From NCBI GenBank assembly GCA_002943765.1, contig PQWQ01000017.1, positions 620,001 to 684,000 of the forward strand: a stretch of DNA of 64,000 bases. Reading direction: 5' to 3'. The notes under the pieces were generated by a model. That model did no database searches. It saw only the letters and a list, made by a program, of their open reading frames with translations, and was not told where the DNA came from. Origin of the DNA: Psoroptes ovis. Lineage: Eukaryota; Arthropoda; Arachnida; Sarcoptiformes; Psoroptidae. Of this stretch, positions 38,556-50,577 are shown in pieces (the first letter of the stretch is position 1; each line of letters begins with the position of its first letter). Position numbers and translations under genes: made by a program.

Positions 38556-40103
38556 AATTTTCTAAGATTATCGATCGATTATTTATTATTATTTATTTCC
38601 ATTCATTCATTCCATCGTCATCACTCGAAGATTTTTTAAAAATGTCAACAACCTTCATCAACCTTAAATAAACAAAATATTTGTGGTAATTTACTAATAA
38701 TGAAAACAAGCAAATAAATGTGTTCAAACCTTAAAAAACATTCAACCAATTATTTCAACAATTATTATCATTACCTCAAATATATTCAAAATGATGATAA
38801 TTCCAATGACAACAGATCAGTCAACAAAATCCCTTAATTAAGGCCCAAAATGATGAAGATGATCAACTTTTATTTTTGAGAACTTGAAGCAATTAAATTG
38901 AATCAATCAACTGACCAACTAATTTGACGAAAAAACAAACAAAGCAAACATTCCAAATCAATACATTTTTTAATGTAATAATCATTATCATCATAGTTTT
39001 ATTATTTATTATTTATTTATCCATATGTACACCATTACTCAATACCTAAAAATATTCATGATCTCATCATTATTATCATTGGAAATTTTTTTTTTACCTT
39101 CATTACTCATAATTTATACAGCTATTGGTTTATTTGGAATTACACATAGGAAAAAACAAAAAATCACAATTGTAAATAATGATACAATCAGATACATATG
39201 AGTTCATTTTACCACAAACAAAACATGGATTTATTATGGAAAGCACCTAGTCTAATCACATTTATTTATATACGAAAATATAACCCAAAAATACATTCCA
39301 TATTATTAAAATAGAAAATATTTATCTGAAACCAAAGATTTGAAGACATTTAACTAACAATATAAAGAAAAATATACAGTTAACCAATCATTACGGTTCA
39401 TTTCACCGATGGTAATATAGAATAATCAATAATAATAATAATAATTGAAAAGGACTTTGATATAATTTTGAATTCAAAATTATCATTTTTTCAATGGTTT
39501 AATAATTTTATTTACATCCGATTATGACAACTAATCAAAAAAAAAAAAAAAATTAATTTTAATTTCAATTTTTAATTAAACAGCAGCTTTATATATTTGA
39601 ATCTATTACTGTATTAATAAATGAATAAATACATCTTTTGCTTATATGTTCAATAATAATTAAAATGGAATGGAAGATATTCTAAATTATCTTGAAATTA
39701 TCAATGAATTTCTTAAAAACGATCGAATAAATCGAATTTGCATTCATAATCATTGAAAGATTATGCAATGAAATATAAATGAAATATATCATGACGATAC
39801 AATATTGTAGATCATGACAATTTCATATTGCTATATATGTATCATGTTTGTTTGTTTGTGTTGATATGTCTGCATATGCATATTATGTTGATATGTCTGC
39901 ATGGTTTGGTTTATTTTTAAAAAAGCTCTAAGCAAAATCAACTAAATAAAAATAAATGAATGAATGAATTGAATGAGCTACGTTATATTATTAGTTTGTT
40001 GTTTTTTCAAGCGAAAAATAGTGTTGAAATTTGAAGTAAAAAACCACGTTTTTCATTCGTGGATTTGAAAAGATTTGAAAAAATAGATTAAAAGATTGAA
40101 AGA
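38556..40103. other. intergenic, AT-rich
   Basis: It contains the presumed 3' UTR of the quiver-like gene (AATAAA soon after the stop, in CTTAAATAAACAAA at about 38661-38674). The remainder is low-complexity AT-rich DNA. No gene or recognisable element is seen. Confidence 0.6.
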
Positions 40104-41977
40104 ATGTCAAAAAACACCGATAGCAACGAGTAAGTCTTAAGAATTTGGATTTGATTCCAAGATTTCAATGATTTTCATGAATTCAGCTGTCCAGAACTCA
40201 CAAATTGTCCAGATATTTTACCTAAATCACAATTATTTGATTCACCTGCATTGTTTCAATTATCATCATCATCATTATCATCTTCGGCCGATCCGACAGC
40301 TACACTTGCATCAAATGTACCATTATCATCATCAACAGCAGCAGCCAGTAATTCAACTAATGATAATAAAAATACTGTTGATAATGTAAATAATAACAAA
40401 TCAATTTCAAATAATTTCAAACAAATATCGCGGCTACCGAAGAAATTCGGAAATCGTATCGGTATATTTAATAAAAATATTAAAACTGATCGTGTATTGC
40501 GAACGGCTAAACGTACAATTTATACGGCTGGCCGTCCACCATGGTACGATACACAAGGACAATCAAAAGAATCATTTTTGATCGGTGTTTGTGGTGGTAG
40601 TGCATCAGGTAAAACTACGGTTGCTAAACGTATAATTGAAGCATTAGATGTACCATGGGTTACACTGTTAAGTATGGATTCATTTTATAAAGTTCTAAAT
40701 GATGAACAACAAGAAATGGCAGCTAAAAATGAATATAATTTTGATCATCCTGATGCATTCGATTTTGATTTGCTGATTGAAACATTAAGAAAATTAAAAG
40801 ATGGTAAACGTGTTGATGTACCAATTTATAATTTTGTAACACATAGTCGAGAAAAATTTACGAAAACAATGTATGGTGCAAGTGTTATCATTTGTGAAGG
40901 TATCATGATATTTGCCAAAAAAGAGCTGGTTGATATGATGGATATGAAAGTATTTATTGAAACTGATTCCGATATACGTTTGGCAAGGCGATTACAACGT
41001 GATATTACTGAACGTGGACGTGATCTAGAAGGTGTCCTGAAACAATATAATCAATTTGTTAAACCAATGTTTGATTTTTATATACAACCATCAATGGTAC
41101 ATGCTGATATTATTGTACCACGTGGTGGTGAAAATCAAGTTGCAATCGATTTGATTGTACAACATGTACACACACAATTACAATCAAAAGGATTGAAATT
41201 ACGTTCGAAATTACTGCGTAACAATAATAATCAATCAAATGATTTTAATAATCAACCATTACCGGGAACATTGAAAATACTGCCACCAACACCACAAATA
41301 AAAGGAATGCATACAATTATCCGTGATAAAGATACGACACGTGATGAATTTATATTCTATTCAAAACGTTTGATGAGACTATTGATTGAATTTGCAATGT
41401 CATTTTTCCCGTTCAAGGTTTGTCCATCCGTTTGTTGTTGTTGCTGTTTGTTGAAATTAATCAATCTTACCGAAATTCTTAGACGATCGAAGTGGATACA
41501 CCACAAAATGTACAATATTTTGGTAAAACAATGAATTGTGATAAAATTTGTGGTGTATCGATATTACGTGCCGGTGAAACAATGGAACAAGCATTATGTG
41601 ATGTATTGAAATCTTGTAGCATTGGTAAAATCCTAATACAAACTAATCAACAAACACAAGAACCAGAACTATATTATCATCGTTTACCAAAAGATATACA
41701 TGATTATAAAGTCATTCTTATGGATGCTACAGTTGCAAGTGGTGCAGCATCAATGATGGCCATACGTGTATTACTGGATCATGATGTTTTAGAAGAAAAT
41801 ATTATGCTTTGTTCATTGTTGATGGCTGCATCAGGTGTACAAACAATTGCATATGCATTTCCAAAAGTACTGATGATCACGACTGAAGTTGATCCTGAAG
41901 TTAATGAAAAATTTTATATCAAACCTGGTATCGGTAATTATGGTGATCGTTATTATGGTACCGAAAGTTATGATTAA
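40104..41977 (+). CDS. UCKL1: uridine-cytidine kinase-like 1 (UCK-UPRT fusion)
   Basis: Three exons: 40104-40129, 40187-41417 and 41483-41977, giving 583 residues (human 548). A low-complexity Ser/Asn leader is followed by TAGRPPWYD, typical of UCKL1. The kinase domain has the P-loop GGSASGKTT (residues 145-153), LSMDSFYK, NFDHPDAFDFDLL, the YNFVTHSR substrate region, CEGIM and RRLQRDITERGRDLEGVL. The C-terminal uracil phosphoribosyltransferase-like domain has CGVSILRAGETME, KILIQTNQQTQEPELYYHRL, ILMDATVASGAASM and PGIGNYGDRYYGT. The kinase phosphorylates uridine and cytidine in pyrimidine salvage. Whether the UPRT half is catalytic in animals is doubtful. CMC4 follows 299 bp downstream on the same strand. 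Confidence 0.96.
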
Positions 41978-42275
41978 TTATGAATTCGTCATTGATCAAT
42001 GATTTTTCTAGGCATCAAATATCATCTTGATTATCTTATTTATATTTGAAATTTTATTTTTTTAATTAAATTTTTTTGAAAATAAAATATTTCGAAATCG
42101 TTTGTTTTGATTTATGGAGCACCATCCTTCGGCGCTGATCGTAATTAGAATTCTTTTTGTGATATCACCTTCAATACAGATCGGCAAGCTGATTCAGCCC
42201 TGGTAGATGTTTGACGGTCAATTTTCACCAATCATTTTTGGTTCTTTGATTGGCCACCTGTGATCATCTTGAATC

Positions 42276-42497
42276 ATGTCCCGTCAACAACCTGATCCAT
42301 GTGTAAAATTTTCATGTCTACTGGAAAAATGTACCCGAATCAATAATTATCAAGCAGATAAATGTCAAAAAGAACTCGAACAAATGCTCGATTGTTGTCG
42401 TCGTTTTGGCCGTAAATTGTCACCATGTTGTGAAGGTTTTCATGAATTAGATGATCATTATGAACGGATAGAATCGGCTAAACAATCTAAGAAATGA
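42276..42497 (+). CDS. CMC4: Cx9C motif-containing protein 4 (mitochondrial)
   Basis: A single-exon 73-residue protein with the CHCH twin Cx9C pattern: C9-x9-C19 and C30-x9-C40, plus C14, C41, C51 and C52. It begins with MSRQQPDPCVKFSC and ends with the charged YERIESAKQSKK. The order DPC...CLLEKC...DKCQKELEQMLDCC and the C-terminal CCEGF match p8MTCP1/CMC4, a small soluble protein imported into the intermembrane space by Mia40 and linked to respiratory-chain assembly. AATAAA lies about 45 bp after the stop. The short distance from UCKL1 leaves little room for a promoter. Confidence 0.9.
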   Translation: MSRQQPDPCVKFSCLLEKCTRINNYQADKCQKELEQMLDCCRRFGRKLSPCCEGFHELDDHYERIESAKQSKK

Positions 42498-44153
42498 ATT
42501 CAATTGAATTGATTCAATTTTATTTCGAAATCCTTATAAAATGAATAAACAAAGATGCAATATTTATCAATTGATTTTTGATGCCGGTGTAAAATTAAAT
42601 TATCAAATTATTCATCAAATGGACATGAACAAATAAATAAATCATTGAATTACATAATCATCATCATCATCATCATCATTCACTCGGTCATTCATTTCAA
42701 TTGACAAATATGAATAAATTTTAACATATTTAGCCATCAATATTAGTTCATGTTTTTACATTTATATTTTTAATTTTATGTAATTGAAGCATTTGAAAAA
42801 AAACTGGCCAAATCTCTATCATTATTATGATCAAATATTTCGAAATATCGTGGTGATATTAAAACAATAATAATTAAAATGATAACAACAATAACAATAA
42901 CAACAAGAAGAAACCAGATTCGGTGGCCTTAAAACAATTATTTCATCAACAAAAAAAAAAAAAAAAAACAATTATCAATGGAAGCCACAGATGATCATTT
43001 TCAAATTCAATGGAATCAAAGAGAAATGATATCAAAATTTATTTTTATTAATTCAGATTGTATTGATTCATCAATAATAATAATAATGATAATAATCAAA
43101 TTAAGCAATATTTTTTCCCATATAAACAAAAAAAATCTCTTCTGATTGATTTATTATCATCATTCATTCAGTTATTATCATTATTATTAGCATTGATTCA
43201 TTCATTCATTGGCATTGACGACATTTATTATTATCTTCTCGCTCTCTGGTATTCAAAATCAAAATGAAACCAATGATAAACAATCAATGAATTTTTGAAA
43301 TTCATTGGAATTTTAATTTTTATGAAATTTTCATCCAAAAATTCATGAATTTAAAACTCATGAGTCAAATTTTGAAGGAGAAAATATCCATTGATTGAAT
43401 GATACTTGATTTGAATGATGCTTGAATGAGGAGAGCAAAGAGTGAAACGGTTTTGCCGAAATGAATCCAACCAATCAATTCAATGAATAATTGAAACTTT
43501 ATGATTTTTTTTTTTTGCCAAATTTTATTGTTTATTTATTCGTTTATTTATTTTTGATTGATTCCGTTTGATTTGTATACGAAGATAAAAGTCAATTGTT
43601 TTTTTTTTTTTTTTTTGTTTTCCACCGAAATGTCATCTGAAATCAATTTGGGTGAATTCAGATAAATTTTGAGATATTCTGAGCCACGAATTTTCAATCA
43701 ACGAATGATAATTTGATTTTTCAAGTATTTGTTTTGAAAATTTTTTTGAAAATTTTTTTTGAAAAATTTATTTTAATTTTTAATTAAACAAAAACAAATT
43801 TTTGAAATTTCGGAATTGTTTTCAATGAATTGAACAACAATTTCAAGAGTCTGATTTTTGGGTATTCTTTGAGAATATTCTGGAAATTCTAAATTTAAAT
43901 TAAATTAATCATGATTCCAGGATGATTGATTGGAAATGCTAATCAAGATTCAAAATTTCAAAATATATATCCTCTTTTGAATGATTGATTGATGATGATG
44001 AGCACGATGATTGGATGTCCCTATTGATGAACGATGATTGAATGTCTCATTGATGATGAACGATGATTGCTGACGATGACTGATCATCATGGATGGATGA
44101 TCGAATTGATTTTCATCAATGATTGAATGTCAAATTCGTTTTTTTCGCTTGTT
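42498..44153. other. intergenic between CMC4 and the neuropeptide precursor
   Basis: AT-rich with CAT repeats (42658-42680), A- and T-homopolymers (42951-42969, 43600-43616), and GATGA-rich sequence at about 43985-44100. No gene is seen. Part should be the 3' UTR of the minus-strand neighbour. Confidence 0.6.
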
Positions 44154-44944
44154 TCAAATGGAATTTCGATTATTTTCATCATTAATTTGTCGTTGATTTT
44201 CTGCATTCGATAATGACGATGATGATGATGATGACAAAGATGTTTCGGCTGATGATGGAAACGATGATGATGATGATGATGGTACTGGTCCTACGTATGG
44301 TAACAATGATGATCCAAATAAATGACGATAAAATAATTGTTGTTGCATTTGTTGTTGTTGTTGTTGCTGCTGCTGTTGCTGTTGTTGTTGTTTGAGCTGT
44401 TCATGTTTATGTAATTCATTTAATAACAATAATTTTAATGTTAATTGTTGTAAATCAAATAATGATTTTGGTTGTGAAATGAATGATTGCCATGTTGGTG
44501 TTTCATAATTATTCCCAATTGATTCTATTGATGGTTGATCATATTGTTCAAATGGTGATTGATTTAATTTCGCTGAATCCAATGACAATGATTTTGTTTG
44601 TCTTCGATTTATGATACAAGAACGACGTAAACGATCGATTGCTGCGGAAAAGATTGAAAAGATTAAAAGGGTTTTTGCTCCACATGGCGATTATTTAAAA
44701 TTAATAAGATTAAATGCTTGTAAATGGACTTATATTTCATGATCAAATCGAATCAAATTGATTTACCTGTATTCAAACTACGTTTACCAAAACGTGGTAA
44801 TGGTCGCATCGCAATATCGACACATTCATCATCTTTTACTAAATTATCATTATCATGTGTTGCATCAATACTTGACAATATCAATGACATAACAATTATG
44901 GATATTATTTCAGCTTTAATCGTTATTATAATCGATTTAGCCAT
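44154..44944 (-). CDS. putative neuropeptide precursor yielding one PLPRF-amide peptide
   Basis: Two exons, 44944-44767 and 44641-44154, GT-AG and phase-matched, 221 residues. A signal peptide spans about residues 1-28 (SIIVMSLILSSIDA). A short acidic spacer leads to DECVDIAMRPLPRFGKR at 39-55, where Gly-Lys-Arg is a classical amidation and dibasic cleavage signal. Further dibasic sites follow (RR at 65-66 and 72-73). The remainder is a long Gln/Ser-rich tail without another amidation site, so one amidated peptide is expected, perhaps ending RPLPRF-amide. The peptide resembles RFamides and the RPxxRF end of luqins, but matches no family I can name with confidence. Two isolated Cys (41 and 68) could pair. 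The short exons and the TATA box support a real secreted precursor. Confidence 0.75.
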
Positions 44945-45113
44945 CTTTTTTTCGATGTAATTTTTCGAAATTACCGTTGACAAAGATAATTGAAATTCTT
45001 AATCGTAAAATTACGAATATTGAAGAATTACTTGAAGAACTTTGAACAATCGCAAAATTTTCAAAAACCAAAAATTTAAATTTTTTTTTACTTCTCTCGA
45101 AATCCCGAAAAAC

Positions 45114-45126
45114 CCTATTTATATAC
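45114..45126 (-). promoter_or_regulatory. TATA box of the neuropeptide gene
   Basis: TATATAAATAGGG reads on the minus strand about 180 bp upstream of the precursor ATG, consistent with a TATA-driven, tissue-restricted gene and a leader of about 140 bases. Confidence 0.5.
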
Positions 45127-46269
45127 CATCAACGATTTCCTCTGGAAATTTCAATGAATATTCAAAACAATGATTTTTGAATGGAAAAATTTTCCGTTTT
45201 AAAACATATTCATTCATTTTAAAACAAATAATTTTTTTTTGAATATGCGCCGCCAAAACAAAATAAAAACTGATCATAACTGCTTTTGGATTGCAAATTG
45301 AAGATTTTCAGTGATTGCGTTAGGCTTATCCTTGATGATGATGATGATGATGGTCGGTGAACCTTTGTTTTTTCGGTATTCACCATTGATTTCATGACTG
45401 ATCATGACTTGTACCGAATCGTATTCGGGCATTTTGACCAATTATTCTTTGTCCAACAAAGCACCAAGAAGAACAAGTCTTACATAGAGACCACCAATTA
45501 CTTGAATTGAATTAAATTTAATTGAATTCATTTTATGTGTACGCGATCCACGAAGACATATCTGAGGTTCTATCAAAGAAAGCTTCCGGAAAAAAGTGGC
45601 CGGTCCATCATTTTTTTCTTAATTAGCCGACCATGTACAAGATGATGATTACCATAATTGAATGATGGTGCCATTGGACCAAAACGGTGGACCATCACAA
45701 GGCACCATCAAAGTACGATCAAGTTCCATAAAAAAAAATCCGAAACTAAATTAAATCAAAACATTTTTGTATTTTCATTTCGTGCATATTCAATTCGAAA
45801 GATCATCATCATCATCATCATGAATATTTTTAATTTAAATTGTTTTATTGTTCATTCATTCATTCGTTCATTGAATTATATTTGATGGTTAATTTAATTC
45901 AGTAAATTAACGACACACACACACACACACAATGAATTTCAATCAAATTTTATTGTTTTATTATGATCATTTCCAAGATTATCATCATTTCATTTGCCTA
46001 AACAATTGAAAAATATTCTTCTTCTTGTTTTATTGTTTTGAAAATTTTTTGATTTAATTCACATTCGAATTCTTGATTTAAATCAATCCTTGATGGTTAT
46101 GATTTTATTATTTCATTCAAAAAAAAAAAATGATGAAATTGAAAATAAATGATTGAATTCGCAATTCGTTATGGTAATAAATGTTCATCATGTTTTTTCA
46201 ATTCAATGGTAAATATCTTTGAGTTAAAGTCATTGAAGATGAAAATTTATCACAAACAAAGCATTATCA

Positions 46270-46410
46270 TTAAGACATTTCAATTTTACGCCGAGGTTTA
46301 GCGGCATTATCACCGCCATTATCGGCGGGATCAGCATCATCATGACTATGATCATCATTCTCAGCAGCAGCGATTCTCAAACTGTCACAATGTGTATTTG
46401 CTGGATCGAT
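46270..46410 (-). CDS. possible terminal coding exon, gene unidentified
   Basis: The minus strand reads a 46-residue open stretch ending in TAA at 46272-46270. It begins IDPANTHCDSLRIAAAEND, contains a His/Asp/Ala-rich middle, and ends NAAKPRRKIEMS. An AG (46412-46411) precedes it and an in-frame stop lies just upstream, so it would have to be spliced to an earlier exon. G+C is far above the surroundings and residue use is not a simple repeat. No upstream exon was found before 49377, so it may be a last exon of a gene with long introns, or a relic. Confidence 0.3.
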   Translation of the reverse strand: MDPANTHCDSLRIAAAENDDHSHDDADPADNGGDNAAKPRRKIEMS

Positions 46411-46544
46411 CTTGAAACAATTTTACGATTATTTTCAATTTCAATGCCAATTTTCAAGATTCTTCATTATCTTTTCGATAAGATCCGATTCAGAATTCTT
46501 TACTAATTTTACATTTGAAAATTATACGATTTGATCCAAATATA

Positions 46545-46958
46545 TGTAACGGTGGATGTCTCCACCAGGTGGCATCCACCTTCATCATCATGTTAATCAT
46601 TTATACTATTTGACATATTAATCATTTTTATTTACATACCCATCATTGTTTTAGCAATGATGGGTATAAAAAGAGGCATTATTTCAAGTATTGGTTTTGT
46701 TGTTGTTGTTTTATTTTAATAAAATAATGTAAAATCAATTCAAGTCTTAGATATATATTGTAAAAATATATAACAAAATCCAATGAACTTGTACCTGAAG
46801 TCTCTCAAACGCACCACCAATCAGCCAAATATATATCAGACAATTTATACACGCCGCTAATCCGGTTTTATAAATCGATGGGAATTCGTGGGAATTCTGG
46901 CGAGACAATCATGGCTTATTATCATGTCGAATATTATTATCGAATAACTATAACTACA
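46545..46958 (+). mobile_element. possible solo-LTR-like or foldback element
   Basis: The segment begins TGTAACGGTGGATG, a start seen in many Ty3/gypsy LTRs. It has nested inverted repeats (GGTGGATG at 46551-46558 with CATCCACC at 46573-46580). A 12-bp perfect hairpin, 46637-46648 with 46655-46666, runs into the TATA box TATAAAAAG at 46665-46673, and TTTTAATAAAATAA follows. The right border (tentatively ACTACA at 46958) is unsure and no target-site duplication was found. A cellular promoter is an alternative. Confidence 0.3.
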
Positions 46959-49223
46959 AACGAATCTAATCTTGATTTTCAAATTTTTAAATTTGAAAAT
47001 TCAAAATCTTGAGCAAGATCTTGTTATTTTCATTCAAAAATTTATTCGTAAAAAATAGCTTTAGGTCAAATACAGTCACAAAATCTTTGATTTTTGATCA
47101 AAAATACTCATTATCATCATTATACAATGATTAATCATTCAATCATTGATTATTATTCAATCATCATCATAATGATCATCATTGTTGATGATGATGATAA
47201 TGAATAAATTAAATGATAACGAATAATGATTGATTTCTCAAAAAATAACAGAGAAATATAATTATAGATTGTAATTCAAAAAAATGAAATGGAATTAAAT
47301 TGAAATTCAATTTCATAATAAATTTAATTTTTGATACAAACAAACAAAACAAATAAACACAAATTAAATAATTTTCTGATTTAAATAATAATAAATTAAA
47401 AAAATTAATAAACAAACTCATGATTCTCGTGATTGTATTGATTATTTGAAATTTGAAATTTTTTTTGAATAAATTTCAAAATGTTATCTTATGTTAATAT
47501 CTTATGATTGATCATTGCAATATTTCCATTTTCAATTAATGACCAATTGATTTCAAAATAACAAAGTTTCAACCCTTTATTTCATTTAAAAACAAAATTT
47601 CAACCCTTTTCTTTCAGTAATTTTAAATCATTTCAAAGATATTAATCAAAACAAATCAATTGCCAAAAAATCCACCGTCAAAACATGATAATAATGTTTA
47701 ATTATTCATCAATAAAGATTCACCTGATATGCGAATGATAAATGTATGAGAAAAAATATGAAAAAAAAACCAGTGAAATCTCTTTGCAAAGATTATCGAT
47801 TTTTCAAAAACATTTCAATCTGACAAAATCGATGATTTACAAGTGAAAACATTGCATCGAACACATGTGATCGATGAAAAATGATTGATATTGGCCAGAA
47901 TAATAATGCGAAAACATCAACACAAAAACAACAGCCAAAACAATCGACAATCATCGAATACAAAAATGGAAATTTGAAAAGTTCAATGAATTATTCATCA
48001 ATTTTGATTTTCATTTGTTTTTTGACAGGCGATTTTTGATTGATCGGTTGATCATTAATCATTATTCAATACATATGATAATCATTGTAAATATGATGAT
48101 AATGATGGAATTTTGGCCATTTGAAGCCGGTGATTACCTGCCAAAAATACCTGCCAATATTTCTCATGATCATTGATCATTGATCAAAACACGATGATGA
48201 ACATCAACCAAAACATCAATAATCGGATGATTTCGTACATTTTGTGGTTTTTTTTTCGCCGAATGTTCTTTTTGTGGTTTCATCGATGGCTGCTTCTTTC
48301 GATGTTTCGATTGATGGTCATTCATTTATTCATCTATTCATTGATTAACCGCTTACATCATCATATTTCATATTGTATATTTGCATAATTTTTTTTTTGT
48401 TGAAAACATTTTGTTTATTTTTGTTAAATACGATGTTTTCACAATAATAAATCAAATGAATTTTTGACAGATTTTACCATTTATTTCTCTTTGTTTGATC
48501 ATAAGAATGGATTTTTTTGAATTTTCTGTCAATTTTTTTTTTCGACCATAAACAACCCTTTCGTACATTTGGATAATTTGCATGTTGTCATTGTATTATT
48601 GATAGATTAATCAATCAATTATCAAAGATATGAATTTCCTATGCTAATATTCCTATGATTTAATGATCGATGAACTTGATTGATCAAACAAATTGATTTA
48701 TTTACCAAAATTTTTACCAAATTTCAATCATGTTTTTAAGCTATGTTCAATTTTGTAGGTGTTTTTCACCATGTGTACAGTAGGCTTGACCATTAACAAC
48801 AACAACTTGTTGCATATTCGTTCGAATTACGATGATGATGACGATGATAATGATAATGGTTATGGTAATGTTGATGCTAATGGCAATAATGATGTCGATG
48901 AAAATGATGTTGATGGTGATAATGATAAGTTTTGTTGCTGATTACGATGTCGATGTAGATGAAAACCTGTGAATATTTGATCAAATTTTATTGGTTGGTT
49001 GGTAGGTTGGTAGCCATCAGCGGTTTTTGTTTGTGTGTATGTGTTGATGTCAATTCATTTATTTATTCAATTATTATTATTTAGTATTATTTCTGTACTT
49101 CATATCTTTGTTATGTATGAAATGAAATTATTTCATTGATTGGAAATTTCTGATGTTGATACATAAATAAATAATGAATGATTCCTCTGAGATTGTTTTT
49201 TTTCGAGAAATTTCAAATTAACG

Positions 49224-49230
49224 TATAAAT
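49224..49230 (+). promoter_or_regulatory. TATA box upstream of the membrane-protein gene
   Basis: TATAAAT lies about 150 bp before the ATG at 49378, in the expected orientation. An initiator-like TCATTC occurs at 49259-49264. Confidence 0.4.
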
Positions 49231-49377
49231 ATTGCAGTTTACTTTGAGCGATTCTGATTCATTCTTAAACTCAATTTGATTTTAAAACATATCGAATTAT
49301 CTTCAAGATTATCTTCATAATTATCTTCTAAACGACTTTCGAATCATTTCATACCATTTAATCTTCATAAATCAAAG

Positions 49378-50142
49378 ATGTTGATCATCAACAGCAGCAA
49401 TTTACCAACGACAACAATGATAATCACCATTATCATTTTGATTGATTCATTTAAATCAGTTCAATGCAGTTTTTTCGATTCATTCACTCATATATTCGAC
49501 CTGTATGATGGTGTACAATGTTCGCTACAAATTATTGAAGATTATCTCCTTGTTTATAATCAACCAATATGTTGTATATTTTGGAAATTTAAACAAATTC
49601 TCGGTGCAAATGCTAATCGTAAATGTGAAAAACCAGAAAATTTTCATAAACTTTTTTTAAATGGTGAAACCTTGCGAGATTATGTTGATTTTTCACGCCT
49701 TGATTGTTCAAAATATCCAGAAAATTCTGATGATTGTAATTATTTATGGCATGCATTAATCGCTATCATATTGTTGCATATAATATTCATGTTAACATTG
49801 ATCATAATGGTTATTGTTTATTATTGCAAATTACGATCATTACGATTACGATTAAAGAAATCAACACCATCAACATCATTAAAATATGCTAATAAAGACC
49901 ATAATCATAATAATCGAAATGATATTAATAATAATTGTATTGAATTATTAATAACACCATCATCATCATTCTCGTCGTCATCATCATCGACTTCATCATC
50001 ATCATCTTCATCATCATCATCATCATTAAATAATCTAAAACAATATGAAACAAGCATGACCAGTATTAGTTGTATTGATTTTTATAATGATGATAATAGT
50101 AACAATGATTGTAAACAATCAAATAGATTATTATCATTATGA
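49378..50142 (+). CDS. unrecognised single-pass membrane protein with signal peptide
   Basis: A single exon of 254 residues. Residues 1-30 are a signal peptide (MIITIIILIDSF, cleavage near SVQC). The extracellular part, about 100 residues, has eight or nine Cys (GVQCSL, QPICCIFW, NRKCEKP, LDCSKYP, DDCNYLW) and looks folded. One transmembrane helix follows at about 124-147 (LWHALIAIILLHIIFMLTLIIMVIVYYC, partly quoted as IIMVIVYYC), then a basic stop-transfer LRSLRLRLKK. The cytoplasmic tail has a Ser run and ends in an Asn/Asp/Ser-rich stretch. No family is recognised. The topology suggests a small type I receptor or adhesion protein, possibly lineage-specific. Confidence 0.7.
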   Translation: MLIINSSNLPTTTMIITIIILIDSFKSVQCSFFDSFTHIFDLYDGVQCSLQIIEDYLLVYNQPICCIFWKFKQILGANANRKCEKPENFHKLFLNGETLRDYVDFSRLDCSKYPENSDDCNYLWHALIAIILLHIIFMLTLIIMVIVYYCKLRSLRLRLKKSTPSTSLKYANKDHNHNNRNDINNNCIELLITPSSSFSSSSSSTSSSSSSSSSSSLNNLKQYETSMTSISCIDFYNDDNSNNDCKQSNRLLSL

Positions 50143-50577
50143 TCATTCATTTTGAAACAGAATTAAATCAATCCCGAATGGTACATCTGAATCAACTCTG
50201 GAGATTTTAAAAATATGATTCCAAACATTTCGAATACATTTCTTATCCATGTAAAATACTTGAATATGCGACATATCATGCTTCTGAAAACACATTGACT
50301 GTATTATAAACATGATTTTTTTGAAACGAAATTAATTTAATTTAAATTATTAAAAATCCGAATTATTAAAATTTTTTAAATTATTCAAATTTTCTAAAAA
50401 TCATTTCGGTTCAAATCCAATGGATGGCATTGGTTTCGCTGAGTTGCATCATCATATGATATATCATATTCACGGTCAAATATCATCTGTGTTTTACGTG
50501 TTTTGTTTTGGTCGAAAACTCGAAAAAAAACATTTCTTCGACTCGAAAGATAATCTCAGATAAAAGTTTAACAGAAA
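50143..50577. other. intergenic before COX11
   Basis: 435 bp of AT-rich sequence holding the 3' end of the upstream gene and the COX11 promoter. No TATA box is obvious; nothing else is seen. Confidence 0.5.

Larger units (their letters stand above)
44945..49377. other. long intergenic region with a possible orphan exon and a hairpin/TATA block
   Basis: Apart from the items listed separately (45114-45126, 46270-46410, 46545-46958), this 4.4 kb is AT-rich and without convincing genes. A (CA)n tract is at about 45913-45930 and an inverted repeat CCGAAT-CGT-ATTCGG near 45414-45428. The final 150 bp holds the promoter of the membrane-protein gene at 49378. Confidence 0.55.
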
